A DNA stretch of 64,000 nucleotides, taken from contig OZ038526.1 in NCBI GenBank assembly GCA_964036665.1, positions 31,620,001 to 31,684,000 of the forward strand, in the 5' to 3' direction. This document shows positions 46,101-56,506 of this stretch, piece after piece. The notes beneath the pieces are model-generated. The model worked only from the letters and a program-made list of their open reading frames with translations, had not been told where the DNA came from and made no database searches. Numbering within the stretch: the stretch's first letter is position 1; each line of letters opens with the position of its first letter. Source of the DNA: Gordius sp. MW1. Its lineage: Eukaryota; Nematomorpha; Gordioida; Gordea; Gordiidae. The translations under genes were made by a program, and so were the position numbers.

Positions 46101-47069
46101 TTATAAAGTTAGTTTCCAATAATGGTAGTTTAGGATTGATAAAATGCGAGGGTGGAAATGGGTTTAGATATTTCGGTCGTCCAGCGACCATTATCAATAA
46201 AAAAAAAAAGAGAGAAAAAAAGGTAACTTACAAGTGATGTGAATTACCAATGAACGAGATGGTGTCGACAAGTTTTAATTTATAAACAAAAATAATGAAA
46301 ACTAGTTGAAATAGGAGGGTGAATAATAGCGAACACCGGTTGGAACAAGAGAGTTAACACTTATTGAAATAGTGGGATAAACAAATTTAAGATAAAGATG
46401 GGGTAAACAACTTTAAGATAAAGGATAAGGTAAAATACAAAAGGGGATTTTAAAAATGAAGCAATAGCAACTATAAGAATAGTGTAAAGGATGGCAATTA
46501 CAAAATAAGGCGGTTACGAAACAATAGGGGAAAGACAAAAGGGTAATAGGGTGTGTATAGTGATAACAGGTAGTTATAGAGGAAGGTGTGGGTGTATGTG
46601 TTTGTAATTTCTGAATTGTCCTGGTTGATCATTGATTTGGGGCTTGAGGCGGTCGATTAGAACGCTTTCGATGAATTTTCTTTCTTTGTTATACTGAGAT
46701 CGGTAGAGGACAGTCGGGTTGTCCCAGTCGATGGTAAAAATGCCTAATAACATTTTTAACTCTAAAGTAATTTTCAATTTTAAGAATGATTTGATTAAAT
46801 GCGAAATTACTAACCTTTATTTTAGCAAACTCACTCTTTCTTATAAACCAACATACCAAAAAAAGTAACTTACAAGTGATGTGCACATCACTTGTAAGTT
46901 ACCTTTTTTTCTCTCTTTTTTTTTTCCTCTTTTTTTTTTTTTTTTATTGATAATGGTCGCTGGACGACCGAAATATCTAAACCCATTTCCACCCTCGCAT
47001 TTTATCAATCCTAAACTACCATTATTGAAAACTAACTTTATAAATTATAATGGATTGATAGTACATAAA
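46101..47069 (-). mobile_element. Penelope-like element, 5'-truncated, inverted layout, copy 1
   Basis: Flanked by a 14-bp direct repeat TACATTTAATACAT (46087-46100, 47070-47083). The minus-strand unit runs from a 119-bp piece (46736-46854) through 46735-46101: end of the GIY-YIG endonuclease, then a 3' untranslated region with a long A/T pyrimidine tract. Upstream of it lies an inverted partial copy of the same 3' region (46879-47069), so the sequence folds back at GATGTGCACATC (46873-46884). Inverted terminal copies and TSDs of irregular length are typical of Penelope-like elements. Confidence 0.8.
46574..46777 (-). pseudogene. C-terminal end of a Penelope GIY-YIG endonuclease (copy 1)
   Basis: A 67-codon frame with F-T-I-D-W-D-N-P-T-V-L, then K-E-R-K-F-I-E-S-V-L-I and N-D-Q-P-G. 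In Penelope-like elements this pattern (IDW, R-x3-ES, I, N, G) ends the GIY-YIG nuclease that follows the reverse transcriptase. The rest of the domain and the RT are missing. The copy at 57969-58172 is almost identical. Confidence 0.78.
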
Positions 47070-47683
47070 TACATTTAATACATATTCAAAAGCCAACTTA
47101 AAAGTAAGTTATAATTTTATATATGTTTCATTTGCAAATTTATAATTATATAATATATTTGTTTATAACAACTCATAATTATTTTTAAGTTTTATATCAA
47201 ATAAATTTATCTTAAATTGCACTTCAAACTTAAATCATTTAAACAATCACTTAAATTTCATTATATTTACTATATGGATCATAATTAGCTATAATAATGG
47301 TTTCATAATAACAATAAATGGATGTTAAATAGTTGTCTCATGTCTATAACATATGAGCAGTTTACTTGATATTAGGAAACTAAATATAGATAAATAAATA
47401 TGAGTTTTTTTCACCATCCTTTTTAAAGAATACAAATCATCATGGCGTTTATTTGTCGATGTAATTTTACACACAGCAATTTTCGCGCTCGAAAGTAATT
47501 TGTTTTAAAAATTTTTCGGGTCGGGTTCGGGTTGAAGTTTTTAAAATGCTTTCAGGTCGGGTCGGGTTCGGGTAGAAAATTTGAAAATGATTTCGGGTCG
47601 GGTCGGGTCCGGGTAGAAAATTTGAAAATGATTTCGGGTCGGGTCGGGTTCGGGTTGAAAAAAAGTGACTTTGCAGTTCTCTA

Positions 47684-47795
47684 GTTCAGGGTTAGGTTTT
47701 AGGTTAGGGTTAGGATTAGATGCACATCAAATTCCCTCCCCATTTGAGATTTCATTTTCCGTGATATTGAGTGTGGCATTTTGAACTGTAACCAT
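47684..47795 (-). repeat. Fragment of the second gypsy family's LTR/3' end
   Basis: GGTTAGGATTAGATG, AATTCCCTCCCCATTTGAGA and TTCCGTGATATT match the 53090-53165 region, where the gypsy LTR meets its purine tract. The hAT-type element 45626-47683 inserted at this fragment. Confidence 0.55.
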
Positions 47796-48126
47796 TATAT
47801 TTTGTCTCATTGAATTTTGGGCATGATTCCTATAGACTGCCGAACAGCTGATAATTCTTCAGTAAGGTTAGAAACCGCCATATTGTAGGAAATTGCAAAC
47901 AACTAATAGAACTCAACATAATTTATTTTTTCTTGTTTAATTGTTTATTTAACTTTAATTGTATACAAATTTACATTAACGACTAAAAAGTATAATAAGA
48001 AAGGTATAAACGCGCGAAGACTAAACGGATGGCATCGAGCCGTGAATGGAAATCGTGTTAGATCTAACGATTTCCATTGTAATCTTCTGTCTGATGTAAT
48101 ACGACTCTTTCGAATCCGATGAGACC

Positions 48127-48381
48127 ATGGAAATTGCTCTCCCAATTTGTTTTAAAAAAGAGAGGCATTGGATGCCTAGGTTTCCGATTGTGGAAGCCAC
48201 TAAGGGAATAAATATTGTTTCTGAAAGGGAAGAGTATTTATTTGACTTCCTACTTTCAGTGCTGACTAAAAGGTCAGGAGAGGAGTTGGAGGGGGCGAAT
48301 ATGTCGACCGTAGTCCCAAGTGAGATTCAGTCCGCGGGACCAGGGGATGAGCGTAACGTTGTCGGGTCTTTTTCCATCTAG
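48127..48381 (+). other. Unrecognised 84-codon open frame
   Basis: ATG to TAG without introns, composition less AT-rich than its surroundings. It begins MEIALPICFKKERHW and has an acidic middle. I see no domain, no signal peptide and no splice context. A perfect-looking hairpin (ATGGAAATCG...CGATTTCCAT) lies just upstream at 48045-48079, and a partly overlapping frame covers 48320-48526, which suggests a chance frame or a transposon remnant. Confidence 0.25.
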
Positions 48382-48826
48382 TGTGCTGAGGCCGACGGGT
48401 TCCAAGGTATTTGGAAAGCCTGCCTTCCTTAGGTACTGGCCGATTAGTTTGTTAATCGCCGTGTGCCTGGGTTTGCGTTACGCCCTTTGCTGTATTTGCA
48501 GATTGTTCTATTTTAATTTTTTTTAATTTATAGATATAGCTAATAAACCATTGTAAAACTTATTAGTAAATAATAAAATATACGTTAGGTAAAGAATTAT
48601 AATAAAAGTTAAATTTGTAATAAAATTTATAAAAATTTAATGAGGATACAAAAAAAAATAACTAAGATAAATAAAGAAATAGCGCCATCTATAGTATATT
48701 TTATTTACGCAAAAAATTCAATATTTTATTTGAAGTCACAATTGTACCTAAAACAATAAAAGGCATCATGTAAATTTTCACATGTAAAATTATATTACTA
48801 AATTAATCAAATGTCAATCCATATAA

Positions 48827-49138
48827 TTATTGCCCCCTAAAAATAATGGCCCTATTGAGTTTTTGCCTAAGTTTTAAATTCTCGGTTAGAAATATTGCAA
48901 AAATTATGGAGTTTGATTTTGGTATATATATTAATTTAGCCATTAATTGTAAATGACTTGATGAACCTAATCCCTGATTAACGATATGATTAACTAATGA
49001 TGAAAATATATTAGAGCCAATTAATGAATGAAAAACTTTTATATCAATTAAAAATAGTATTTTTTTAGAAAAATTTTTATTTTTATGTTTAAGAAATCTA
49101 AATATTCTCTCGGTATTTTTACAAACCTTAAATTCCAT
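48827..49138 (-). other. Unrecognised 103-codon open frame
   Basis: Begins MEFKVCKNTERIFRFLKHK; basic and rich in K, F, I and L, with S-L-I-G-S-N-I-F-S-S-L-V-N-H-I and L-G-S-S-S-H-L-Q-L in the middle. An in-frame stop lies just before the ATG. A plausible intron (CAATG|GTAAGAAC near 49203 to AATATAG near 49158, minus strand) sits upstream, so it could be an exon of an unknown gene or a decayed transposase. No family can be named. Confidence 0.3.
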
Positions 49139-49414
49139 TGAGGCTTATAATATCTATATTTTGTCTAAAAAATATTTAAAAAATGTGTAATTGTTCTTAC
49201 CATTGCACCGCTCAATAACTAAATGGAGCAAAGAAAATGATATAGGTGGATCTAAAATGAAAATAATATTAAAAAATAGCGCATCGTTGTTTGTTTATTG
49301 TAATCAAGCAAGTAAAAATTTACGAACGCGGATGCGTTGTTTATTTTCGTTCGGTAGGAGAACGTTTAAGCAACGCGTTTTAACAATGGGAAAAATGTCA
49401 CCCAAAAGTGGAGA

Positions 49415-49536
49415 ATGTTTAGCCTGACTCATTTAATCGCCTACGCCACAGTGGCCCGTCAACTTGCCAAAAAACATATCAGCGAATTGAATGTCCTAGG
49501 GTTAAAAAATGTCCCCCAATTTGAATATGAAGATAG
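49415..49536 (+). other. Unrecognised coding-like stretch cut by a MITE
   Basis: About 40 codons (SLTHLIAYATVARQLAKKHI, then S-E-L-N-V-L-G-L-K-N-V-P-Q-F-E-Y-E-D) have balanced composition and look protein-like, in contrast to the surrounding AT-rich DNA. The frame then runs into the MITE at 49537, whose duplication GAAGATAG begins inside it. This may be a disrupted exon or old transposon gene. I do not recognise it. Confidence 0.3.
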
Positions 49537-49704
49537 CATGGGCGTGGCCAGTATTGGAATTAGAGGGAGAAAATTATTATTTAGGGAGGGGCAAAATGAT
49601 CATTTTTTAAAATTCTAGCCATAATTTTAATGAATTGTAACACATTTTTTTATTTAGAGAAGGGCAGCTGCCCCTCCATGCCCCCACCCTTGGCTAAGCT
49701 TATG
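49537..49704. mobile_element. MITE with CATGGGCGTGGCC ends, perfect 8-bp TSD
   Basis: Flanked on both sides by GAAGATAG (49529-49536, 49705-49712). Starts CATGGGCGTGGCCAG and ends TTGGCTAAGCTTATG. It has the family's GGGAGGGGCAAAATGATCA and GCAGCTGCCCCTCC blocks, in opposite orientation to the copies at 3733 and 8241. A partial relative with ends CTAGGCCCATG lies at about 50325-50445. Confidence 0.87.
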
Positions 49705-49789
49705 GAAGATAGGGATAAGTTAATTTTGTTTATAGTTTAAATAGTTAAAATGCTAGATTGTAAATACATTCCTCTCCCCTTTATCTACA

Positions 49790-50290
49790 AATCAAATCTA
49801 GTAAAATTTTTTTTACCGATTAATTTGCAAGTTATGACGTTTGAAAAACGTTAAATTCGATGTTTTTGGCAACTGTGACAGCGAATATCTTAAAAACTTG
49901 ACCTATAAGGGAAAAACTATAAACATATTTATGTTCACAGTGAATAACTCTACCAGGATCTTTAAATGATTTGCCGGTTGATTTTTCATGTTGAACCGTG
50001 TAATTTTGTTTTATATTTATTTTGCCCTCAAATGTAAATCATAAATGTACTTTATTGAGGAAAATATTGGGAACGAAACTTATTTGGTTTGACTCATATT
50101 AAACAAAATCAAGCAGATAATAAGATTTCGTGGGGCTAAAGCTACCCTATTTAAATTTTTGAATTTTGCAAATTACTCAAAACCGAGTTTTACTAAGGTA
50201 GGCCTGAATAACTAAAATGTTAGCCAAACATTTGTCTTCTTTGTAAACGCTTAAAGCTAAATATCATTTTGACATCTAAATTAAAAAAAT
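49790..50290. repeat. Dispersed repeat (family of 15840 and 21720)
   Basis: The left half (GTTTGAAAAACGTTAAATTC, AAAAACTTGACCTATA, TGATTTGCCGGT) matches 16310-16450. The right half (AAATGTACTTTATTGAGG, GGGGCTAAAGCTACCC, GAGTTTTACTAA) matches 21920-22140. This is the only place in the window where both halves are joined, so it is the best reference copy. Confidence 0.65.
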
Positions 50291-50835
50291 TTCAGTTCAA
50301 ACAGCCAGGATTGGATTTATAATTTAGGGAGGGCAAAATGTAATTATGTGGAATTTTGGCCATAATAATATCAAAATTTGAAAGGATTATTGGATTTAGA
50401 GGCGGCAGCCGCCCCTCCCGGCCAGCCCCTGGCTAGGCCCATGCCATGGTCATAGTTTTTTTTACATGTCAGCGCGTTGATAGTATAAAAAATCATCATT
50501 TGTTTATACTCTTAAATACCGAATTTGTGACCCATCAAATAAAAATTTATACTAATACTTGAGTATTATTTGCTTCAAACTGAATAATGCTTTGAAGCTG
50601 ACAAAATTTCTTAGTTGCGTATAAAAGCAAAACCATAGGATTAACCCAGCGGTCATTAGCTAGCCTATATGCGAAAGCTAAATAAAAGTTTATTACAGAA
50701 GCCCACAGTCATTAAATTCCTTCATAAGTTATAGCGACTACTAAAAAATTGCGGGTATGACGGGATAGGTCGGACAACTAAAAACGCACCCATAAATTGC
50801 ATAGCAATAAATAGATTGGTAAGATAGAATATATA

Positions 50836-51028
50836 TCTATATAAATAAAGTGTAGGTATGTATGTATGTATGTATGTATGTATGTATGTATGTATGTATG
50901 TATGTATGTATGTATGTATGTATGTATGTATGTATGTATGTATGTATGTATGTATGTATGTATGTATGTATGTATGTATGTATGTATGTATGTATGTATG
51001 TATGTATGTATGTATGTATGTATGTATG
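50836..51028. repeat. (TATG)n microsatellite
   Basis: About 43 uninterrupted tetranucleotide units (50857-51028) follow TATCTATATAAATAAAGTGT, which resembles the start of the Helitron-like repeat at 37030. Open frames of repeated Y-V-C-M or I-H-T-Y are artefacts. The array directly abuts copy C of the long TIR element. Confidence 0.95.
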
Positions 51029-51032
51029 TGAA

Positions 51033-52870
51033 TCTGGTACAGTAGACGACTGACCTGTTAGGCGACAACCAATTAGATTACGCGATTCTTAAACACGTGA
51101 CTGCAACATATAAGACTCTAAATCATAATGAAAATTAAAATATAATAGTATAAATATGATATAAATATATTACAATATAATATATATTACATTATACAAT
51201 AAATATAATACAATAGATTTAATATAATATAATACATTAAATTAATTTATTATAATACAAAACAATAAATATAATATAAGTTATATAATAAATATAATGC
51301 AATAAATATAATATGATACAATAATTACAAGAAATATTTTATAATACATTAAATATAATATAATACAAGATATATATAATGCAATACAGTAAATATAATG
51401 CAATATATAAAATATTATAAATATAGTACAATACAATAATAATAATACCCTGCATTAAATATTATATAATAAATATAATACCATATATTGTATTATATAG
51501 TAGTCAAAAACATAGAAGGTCACACCTTAATAGCCCAGAAGGTGTTGGAAACATGGGCGTAGCCAGGTTTTTAAAATAGGGGGGGGGGGGGGGCGAAAGT
51601 TGTTTAAGTTTATTGAATGAGGGGCAAACACAAATTTTTTTATTTTAAGGGTTTTTGTATTAAAGAAAAGAATTATTGTCATTTAAATTTAAAACTAGTT
51701 GAAAAATTATAAAAAAATGGATTTAGAACAATATAAACTTTATGTCTCAAAAAACAAAGGGAGACTTTCTTAAGTTTGGAGAACTCTAATTTTTATGATG
51801 CTTTTTATGCCAAATTTAAAAAATCATGAACTTATACCAATATCTATTTATAAATTGACTATTTTAAACTTAACCCTTTCAATCTAAAATAATTTTACAA
51901 ACTAGGAAAACTTATAGGAACTCTCATTTTTACACAAAATTTACTATTGAGCCTGATTAAATTTTTGTTTTAAGAATTTACATTTAGATTTTTTTCATAT
52001 TCTCAATTCTAACCTTCTATGATGTATTTATATTCAAAAAAATTAAATTGAAGTCCAAAAATAGAAAATAATGGTTAAGAACAGTAGTAACTTTTTAACT
52101 TTAAAAACATAGGGCCAAAATTCCATAAGTTTGGACATCTCTATTTTTTTTAGGTTTTTTTATGCCAAATTGTATGTATTTATAGTTCTAACCTTATTTT
52201 ATATAATATTATTAATAAAATTAAAATAGAAAAAAATTTTATGAGCCAAATTAATCCCATAGGGGAAAATTTTGAAAATTGTACTAATTTAGGATATAAA
52301 ATTAAAATTACTTTTTGGATACACAAAGTAATATATTAATTTACTGATATGAGTTAGATACTATGCCTTAATACAACCAAGTTATAGCTATTTAATGTTT
52401 GGGGTCATTTTGACCCCCTTTACCATCCGTGTTAGGATTTTGACCTGAACAACAGAGGAATTTGGCTGTGCAAGTGCTTAGGCGTGCTGGTGCTTGACAT
52501 CCTCTAATGTTCAATACGATGCCTTAAAAATTATTATCTATGGTTGGAATACAAATGGGTGTGTTATAGTCTAACATATTAAGAAAAGCAAAAAATATTT
52601 TAATTATTTAATAATTAGTAATAATTTTGGCACTTAATAAATAGTTAGTAAGCAAGCCGTAAAATATTAAAAGCAGTATTTAATATATTTTTTTATTTTC
52701 ATATAAAATTATGTGTAAATGATGTGTTATAAAATTTTTAATTTAAATATTATATATTGAACAATTTATGTAGATTTATAGATAATATTTCAGTAAAAGC
52801 CTTATAATATATGAAATATACGTTTATTCAATGTTTGATATAATGTTAAAAAATGGTACATATTTAATGC
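51033..52870 (-). mobile_element. Long non-coding TIR element, copy C, truncated
   Basis: Inverted relative to copies A and B. It starts CTGGTACAGTAGACGACTGA, then CCTGTTAGGCGACAACCAAT and the GTCACGTGTTTAAG complement. The TATT tail (51120-51510), the MITE-like ATGGGCGTAGCCAGG (51554) and GGGGTCATTTTGACCCCCTT (52402) follow in reverse order. It stops abruptly after ACATATTTAATGC, where the second gypsy LTR begins, so the first 700 bp or so of the element are missing here. Confidence 0.8.
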
Positions 52871-53110
52871 TATAGTATTTATTCAAATATGAGATTACGA
52901 TATGGAATTATAACAACCGGACAATAGTAATGTATTCAGAATCGTTTCAAAATGTCACAGTCCAAAATGTAACTAAGCCACATCGTGAGATTCGCGAATC
53001 TCACGATCGTGAGATTCGCAATTACTCATTGCGTAAGCGCATAATTTCCATTGGGTAGTGTTTTAGGTCAGCGTTTTAGGTTAGGGGTTGGGTTAGGATT
53101 AGATGTGCAT

Positions 53111-53617
53111 CTAATTCCCTCCCCATTTGAGATTTAATTTTTCGTGATATTCGTGTGACATTTTGTATTCTTCATCGTATCTTCTTGGAGGTTGGCGTCG
53201 TCGTTGCGGTCGTGGACTAATTGCCATGGTTAATTGTTCTCGTCCTTCACTCTCGTCATCACCCCCTATCCAGTTCGTTACATTCCCCAATGCTCTTCTT
53301 AACTGGTCTGCATGCTTCCGCTTTACTCGCCCTTCGGCCCAGACATCGTAGGACCAATCATTCTTTTTGTGATTCACCACTCCAGCTTGCCAACCCTTTT
53401 CCATTTCATTTTTTACCCATACTTTATCTCCTTTTTCAAAGGTACGGTAAAAAGCCTTCCTATCGTGATAATATTTCTGCTTCCACATATTATCTATTGT
53501 TATCTCTCTACCTGATCGACGTAGCTGGTCCAAGGAGGACCTTATTCTTCTTTTGAACATTAGTTCACTAGGGGACACGCTGGTAGTATTATGGGGAGTC
53601 AGTCTATAAGTCATCAA
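53111..53617 (-). pseudogene. Integrase C-terminal region, second gypsy element
   Basis: A 168-codon frame with T-Y-R-L-T-P-H-N-T-T-x-x-S-P-S-E-L-M-F, then FEKGDKVWVKN and V-K-R-K-H-A-D-Q-L-R-R. These are the post-catalytic and GPY/F-like C-terminal parts of gypsy integrases. The tail is rich in R, P and Q. A frame change near 53640 separates it from the core. Confidence 0.88.
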
Positions 53618-53665
53618 GACTTGAGCAATCGACTTTTCTTCATCTCGATTTGTCTTAAAAGTAGA

Positions 53666-54205
53666 TTAAAACCGCATTTTCAAAGTCTTAATAAATCTTT
53701 CACATAAGCCATTAGATTTAGGGTGATATGAGGATGTCCGAACGTGTTTAATTCCGTTTGCTCTTGTGAAAATTGCAAATTCTTGTCCCGTAAATTGACC
53801 ACCATTGTCCGTGACTATGACCCTAGGCACTCCTAACCGTGCAAACCATTCCCGCAACGCCTTGATAATTCCATCTGAATGTAGCGAATTTAAAATCCTT
53901 ACTTCTGGCCATTTCGAATACGCATCTACTAATACTAGCCAATATTTGTGGTTAACTGGACCAGCCAAATCGATATGTACACGGTCCATTGGCTCCTCCG
54001 TAGTAGGCCATAAATATAAGGGAGATTCGGCCATATTCGGTCGAGTATGTTGGCAGCTTTGACACCTGTGAACAAAGTTTTCAATATCATCGTTAATATT
54101 TGGCCCCCAACAATAAAATTTTGCTAGGTCAATCATGCCCGATATCCCCGGATGTCCGATGTGCAGATTCTCGAGCACAGCTTGCTTTAAATTTTCTGGA
54201 ACCAC
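53666..54205 (-). pseudogene. Integrase core, second gypsy element
   Basis: A 179-codon frame. The zinc-binding H-I-G-H-P-G and C-Q-S-C are followed by the catalytic Asp in HIDLAGP, Asp in VTDNGGQF and Glu in SNGLCERF. All three catalytic residues are kept although neighbouring parts of the element are broken. Confidence 0.92.
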
Positions 54206-54304
54206 TAACCGATTTTGCCAGTAAAGTAAATTATTTTGAACGGATAATTGATTTTTCTCTGGGTAAAATAACTTACGAATAGTTGCATCTTTGGCAGGTT
54301 TGCT

Positions 54305-54890
54305 TCAATTGCAACGGATCATATCAATAACAGAATTTAATCTTGCATCCCTCCTTGTTCCTTCCACCAACGTCTTCCTATGAAATTCTAAATCTTCAAT
54401 CATGTGTATGTGAATGTCTTCACTAACATCTACAAGGGTAGGTAACCGCGATAATGAATCTGCTATTTGGTTCCTATCACCAGAAATATACTCAACTTCA
54501 AAATCGTATGCCATTAATTCATCTTTGTAATCGCAAGTTGCAATTATGATGATGTCTCTGGCGACCAAATATATATTGTAAAGGTCGGTGATCTGTTCTC
54601 AATACGAATGTTCTCCCATATAAGTATTGATAAAATTTATTAATAGGATATATGATACCTAAAGCTTATTTATCATTTGTGGAAATTCTTTTTCTGCCGG
54701 GGTTAAAACTCTTGATGCATACGCTATGGGCTTTTCTTTCCCATCAGGCTCCACGTGCATAAGTACCGCCCCCAGTCCTGTATCACATGCATTGTATAAA
54801 ACTATTGGTTTATTTAATGAATAAGGAACCACACTATCTTCTTTTGATATTAGGATCTTTAATTTATCAAAACATCTTTCTTCCTCTTTT
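54305..54890 (-). pseudogene. RNase H region, second gypsy element
   Basis: In broken frames, 54890-54650 contains C-D-T-G-L-G-A-V-L-M and K-P-I-A-Y-A-S-R, the RNase H start. After a gap, 54568-54305 reads F-E-V-E-Y-I-S-G-D-R-N-Q-I-A-D-S-L-S-R, its end. The middle part is deleted near 54570-54650. Confidence 0.82.
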
Positions 54891-54892
54891 CC

Positions 54893-55839
54893 TCATTCCC
54901 ATTTAGAGTCCTTTTTTAGAAGGTTGTGTAATGTGACGCATTGTGGTTGAAGCATCGGTATAAATCTTCCTAAATAATTCAATAACCCTAAAAATCCTTT
55001 GAGTTCAGACTTGTTTGTTGGTCTTTTGCAGTCCCTTAAGGCCAAAATTTTCTCTTCCGTGGGTTGAATGCCTTTAGAACTAATTTTTTTACCTAAGTAG
55101 ACAACGGAATCTTGAAGGAACTTTATTTTACTCGGGGTTGTAGTTATCCCTACTTCTTCAAAACGTTTTAATACTTCTTTAATATTTGACACATGTTGTT
55201 CGTCATTTATTCCCGTTACTATAATGTCATCTATAAACACTGCCGTGTTGGGAATTCCATATAAAAGGTTGCTTATATACCTCTGAAATATTAAAGGGGC
55301 AACCTTGATTCCAAATGGTAGTCTGCGATAACGATATAATCCTAAGTGTGTTGCAATTGTAAGTAACCTTGCACTCCGTTCAGACATTTTCAACTGCAAA
55401 AATGCGTCTTTTAAATTGATGACGGTAAATTTATTGCCTCTAATCAGTTTTGCTGTAACATCTTCAAAAGTAGGCAACGTATCCCCAACATCGTACAAAT
55501 AATCATTTAATGTGACTTTGAAGTCTCCACATATCCTGATTGATTTATCTTTCTTATAACGGTTTACGGTAGGTGTGCACCATTGAATTGCAGTGTTTGA
55601 ATCAACCTTTTCGATTACATGTTCTTCCAATAATCTTTTAATCTCTTTTTCAAGGCCTCCCTCATTGGAAAAGGTACCCTACGGGGGAGCAAACTTATAG
55701 GCCTATAAGGGGTTTTTAAATTTAAATCTACCAAAAAATTGTTTACAACGCCCAATTTCTCTGAAAATACTTTGGGAAATGGATCAATCAAATTTTCTAA
55801 CTTAATTTGTCGAATATAAATATTTTTTGGCAAATCCAA
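54893..55839 (-). pseudogene. Reverse transcriptase, second gypsy element
   Basis: Two overlapping frames (55839-55615 and 55630-54893). Blocks in order are PFPMREALKKRL, RICGDFKVTLN, INLKDAFLQL, LPFGIKVAPLIFQRYI, FIDDIIVTG and YLGKKIS. The catalytic FIDD replaces the more usual YVDD/YLDD, within the family's range. The frame breaks between the N-terminal part and the palm, near 55620. Confidence 0.9.
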
Positions 55840-55909
55840 ATTTTAAAATTTCAGGCAACCCTAATATTAAATCACCTTCATTGACTACTATCACATAGAT
55901 GTCAAAACA

Positions 55910-56506
55910 TTAATCATTAATTTGCCCTTTAACTAAACACCTACCTAAAGTTTTGATATTATAATTTCCATAACCTAATATGCTAGGACATCCTGTTAAC
56001 CCGGGCTGACCTATCTCTATCCAAGTCTGCTTATCTATTACAGTAGCCTGAGCAGCTATATCAAACTCAAAATTATAAGGTTTCCCATTTAATATTGCTC
56101 TAACCAAAGCTCTATTGATTTTATAAGTTTTAATACATCTAATGTAATTGTTATCATTACCTCTATTTAAATAATTCCCATTCCTTTCCTTATTGAAATT
56201 CTTAAATTTATAATAAGAATTATTTTTATTTAAATGACTAAACCTAGCTATATGACCTTGTTTCTTACAAATAAAACATATCAGCTCACTATAGTTATTA
56301 TTTTGACCTTTTACAATTTTATTAATATCATTATGTATGACCTTATCCTCTACTTCATCCCTTGCTCTTTCATAACTTATAGCTAATTCATATACAGTTT
56401 TGAATTTTAACTTTTCATCTCCATCTTTACCTTCTAGAAACCTGATCCTGATTTCATTTTCTACTCTGTTATTGTCTAAATTCAATAAGAACCCATCCCT
56501 TAACAT
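55910..56506 (-). pseudogene. Gag zinc knuckle and protease, second gypsy element
   Basis: A 198-codon frame. It has a capsid-like N-terminal part (NEIRIRFLEG), an incomplete knuckle C-F-I-C-K-K-Q-G-H-I-A-R-F-S (last cysteine replaced by serine), and a protease region reading F-D-I-A-A-Q-A-T-V-I. The family active site is D-T/S-G-A, so the glycine is lost and the protease should be inactive. Gag begins upstream, near 56867, in other frames. Confidence 0.78.

Larger units (their letters stand above)
45626..47683. mobile_element. hAT-type non-autonomous element with CGGGTCGGGT arrays, split by a Penelope insertion
   Basis: Flanked by a perfect 8-bp duplication GTTCAGGG (45618-45625 and 47684-47691). 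Ends are TAAGGAACTGCA and, reversed, TAGAGAACTGCA. Subterminal arrays of CGGGTCGGGT units separated by AGAAAATTTGAAAATG lie at 45650-45775 and 47515-47655. Apart from the nested Penelope segment (46101-47069), the interior is AT-rich and non-coding. The 8-bp duplication and short TIR point to the hAT superfamily. Confidence 0.78.

Noticed and set aside
50778..51068. Repetitive Y-V-C-M and I-H-T-Y open frames
   Set aside because: Pure (TATG)n microsatellite read in different frames.
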